From a virus, in IMG/VR virus record IMGVR_UViG_3300025910_000025, positions 1-35,382 of that record: DNA of 35,382 nt; one strand, 5' to 3'. Positions 34,801 through 35,382 of the stretch are shown here, piece by piece (within the stretch, counting starts at the first letter, position 1; every line of letters starts with the position of its first letter). The translations under genes were made by a program, and so were the position numbers. The notes beneath the pieces are model-generated. The model ran no database searches, was not told the origin of the DNA, and saw only the letters and a list, made by a program, of their open reading frames with translations.

Positions 34801-35382
34801 GAACCTTCACCATTTGCCCGCGATGTGCTAGGCCATTTCCCCAACATTCTTCCAACCGCTTGCAGCGCTTCTGTTCTAGAGCGTGCCAAAAGAATCCTCG
34901 GAAACTGTGTGCGCACTGCCGAATCGAGCCAGTTCATGATGGGCATCCGTCACGTAAATACTGCTCGCTGGCATGCGCCTATGCGGATCGCCGGTTTCGT
35001 CAGCGGCCAAAGTGCCCAGTATGCGAAGTGCCTATCTCGTACGAATCCAAAACTTGTCGGCGGCACATTCACTCCTTGGAGCGCCAATCACGTGAGCGCG
35101 AATGTGTGGGTTGTGGTAAGAGATTCAGCCCTTATCCAAGTACTATAGGCCGCTCTGGAATCAGGTTCTGCTCTAGACGATGCCGGGTGGATTCCGGCTA
35201 CAGGCCAGCAATGCTTGATGTCTCGTGCTATTACTGTGGCGCCCAATTCAAGAGGACGAGGGCGGCTATCGCTCGCGAGATTCATACTTTCTGTTCGAAG
35301 ACGTGCGCCTGGAATTACAACAGTGGCCCAAGGAACAGAGGCTGGCGAGGAGGCATCCGCGGCTGGCGAGGAATGGGTTGGG
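34797..35382 (+). CDS. Multi-zinc-finger protein, 3' end outside window
   Basis: ATG at 34797 in an ATGA overlap with the HNH-like gene; the frame is open to the window end (195 residues, no stop). There are five Cys-rich modules: CPRC...CSRAC, CAHC...CSLAC, CPVC...C, CVGC...CSRRC and CYYC...CSKTC. Each is a C-x2-C with a distal C-x3-C, i.e. treble-clef zinc fingers. The last reads NSGPRNRGWRGGIRGWRGMG, and the HNH at 14546-15268 also has NWRGGI before its HNH module. A nuclease domain may follow beyond the edge; that is inference. Confidence 0.72.
   Translation, partial: MRTFTICPRCARPFPQHSSNRLQRFCSRACQKNPRKLCAHCRIEPVHDGHPSRKYCSLACAYADRRFRQRPKCPVCEVPISYESKTCRRHIHSLERQSRERECVGCGKRFSPYPSTIGRSGIRFCSRRCRVDSGYRPAMLDVSCYYCGAQFKRTRAAIAREIHTFCSKTCAWNYNSGPRNRGWRGGIRGWRGMGW

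Overview
The window is part of a double-stranded DNA tailed-phage (Caudoviricetes) genome. It carries a terminase small/large subunit pair followed directly by a portal protein, a holin and an M23 endolysin, a Toprim primase-helicase, a Cas4/RecB-like nuclease beside a probable annealing protein, and many small hypothetical genes chained by ATGA or GTGA stop/start overlaps. The high GC content, frequent GTG starts and several promoters whose -10 box lies only 7-8 nt before the start codon (leaderless mRNAs) suggest a high-GC, probably actinobacterial, host. This is inference. No tRNA gene was found, and both window ends cut through genes.

Layout. (1) 1-23320, minus strand: a long leftward operon. 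In transcription order it starts with a Phd-type antitoxin and small accessory genes (about 23.3-19.3 kb: DPPY methyltransferase, RlpA-like secreted protein, ribbon-helix-helix protein, zinc-finger/HTH proteins). TerS, TerL, portal and a small structural protein follow (19.3-15.4 kb). Next come an HNH endonuclease with its own promoter and about 790 bp of non-coding, highly structured sequence with another promoter (15.3-13.76 kb). After an HNH-like protein and a papain-like peptidase there is a sugar cluster of seven glycosyltransferases, a DegT aminotransferase, an SDR epimerase and a methyltransferase (12.5-4.3 kb). The operon ends with Ig-like proteins, endolysin, holin and two secreted proteins, then a LamG-like protein cut by the left edge. 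(2) 23321-23600: divergent control region. (3) 23601-31777, plus strand: the early operon of small genes, an XRE-type regulator, nuclease/annealing pair, winged-helix protein, HNH homing endonuclease and LuxR-type HTH. Three promoters in this operon carry the same GCGG-CGATM-CCGC inverted repeat inside a 17-bp spacer. (4) 31778-31973: convergent intergenic region with a terminator and repeated CCAACTAGTTGG palindromes, a candidate origin or operator array. (5) 33971-34132 and 31974-33974, minus: a small gene and the primase-helicase. (6) 34133-34380: bidirectional control region with a candidate short ncRNA. (7) 34381-35382, plus: an HNH-like protein and a multi-zinc-finger protein cut by the right edge.

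How it fits together: the plus-strand operon supplies regulation, recombination and replication functions, and the leftward operon supplies packaging, surface sugar modification and lysis. No major capsid or tail gene is recognisable, so those must lie outside the window or be too divergent to see. The least explained parts are the HNH plus structured-RNA cassette (13.76-15.33 kb), the shared operator-in-spacer promoters, the palindrome array and the candidate sRNA.
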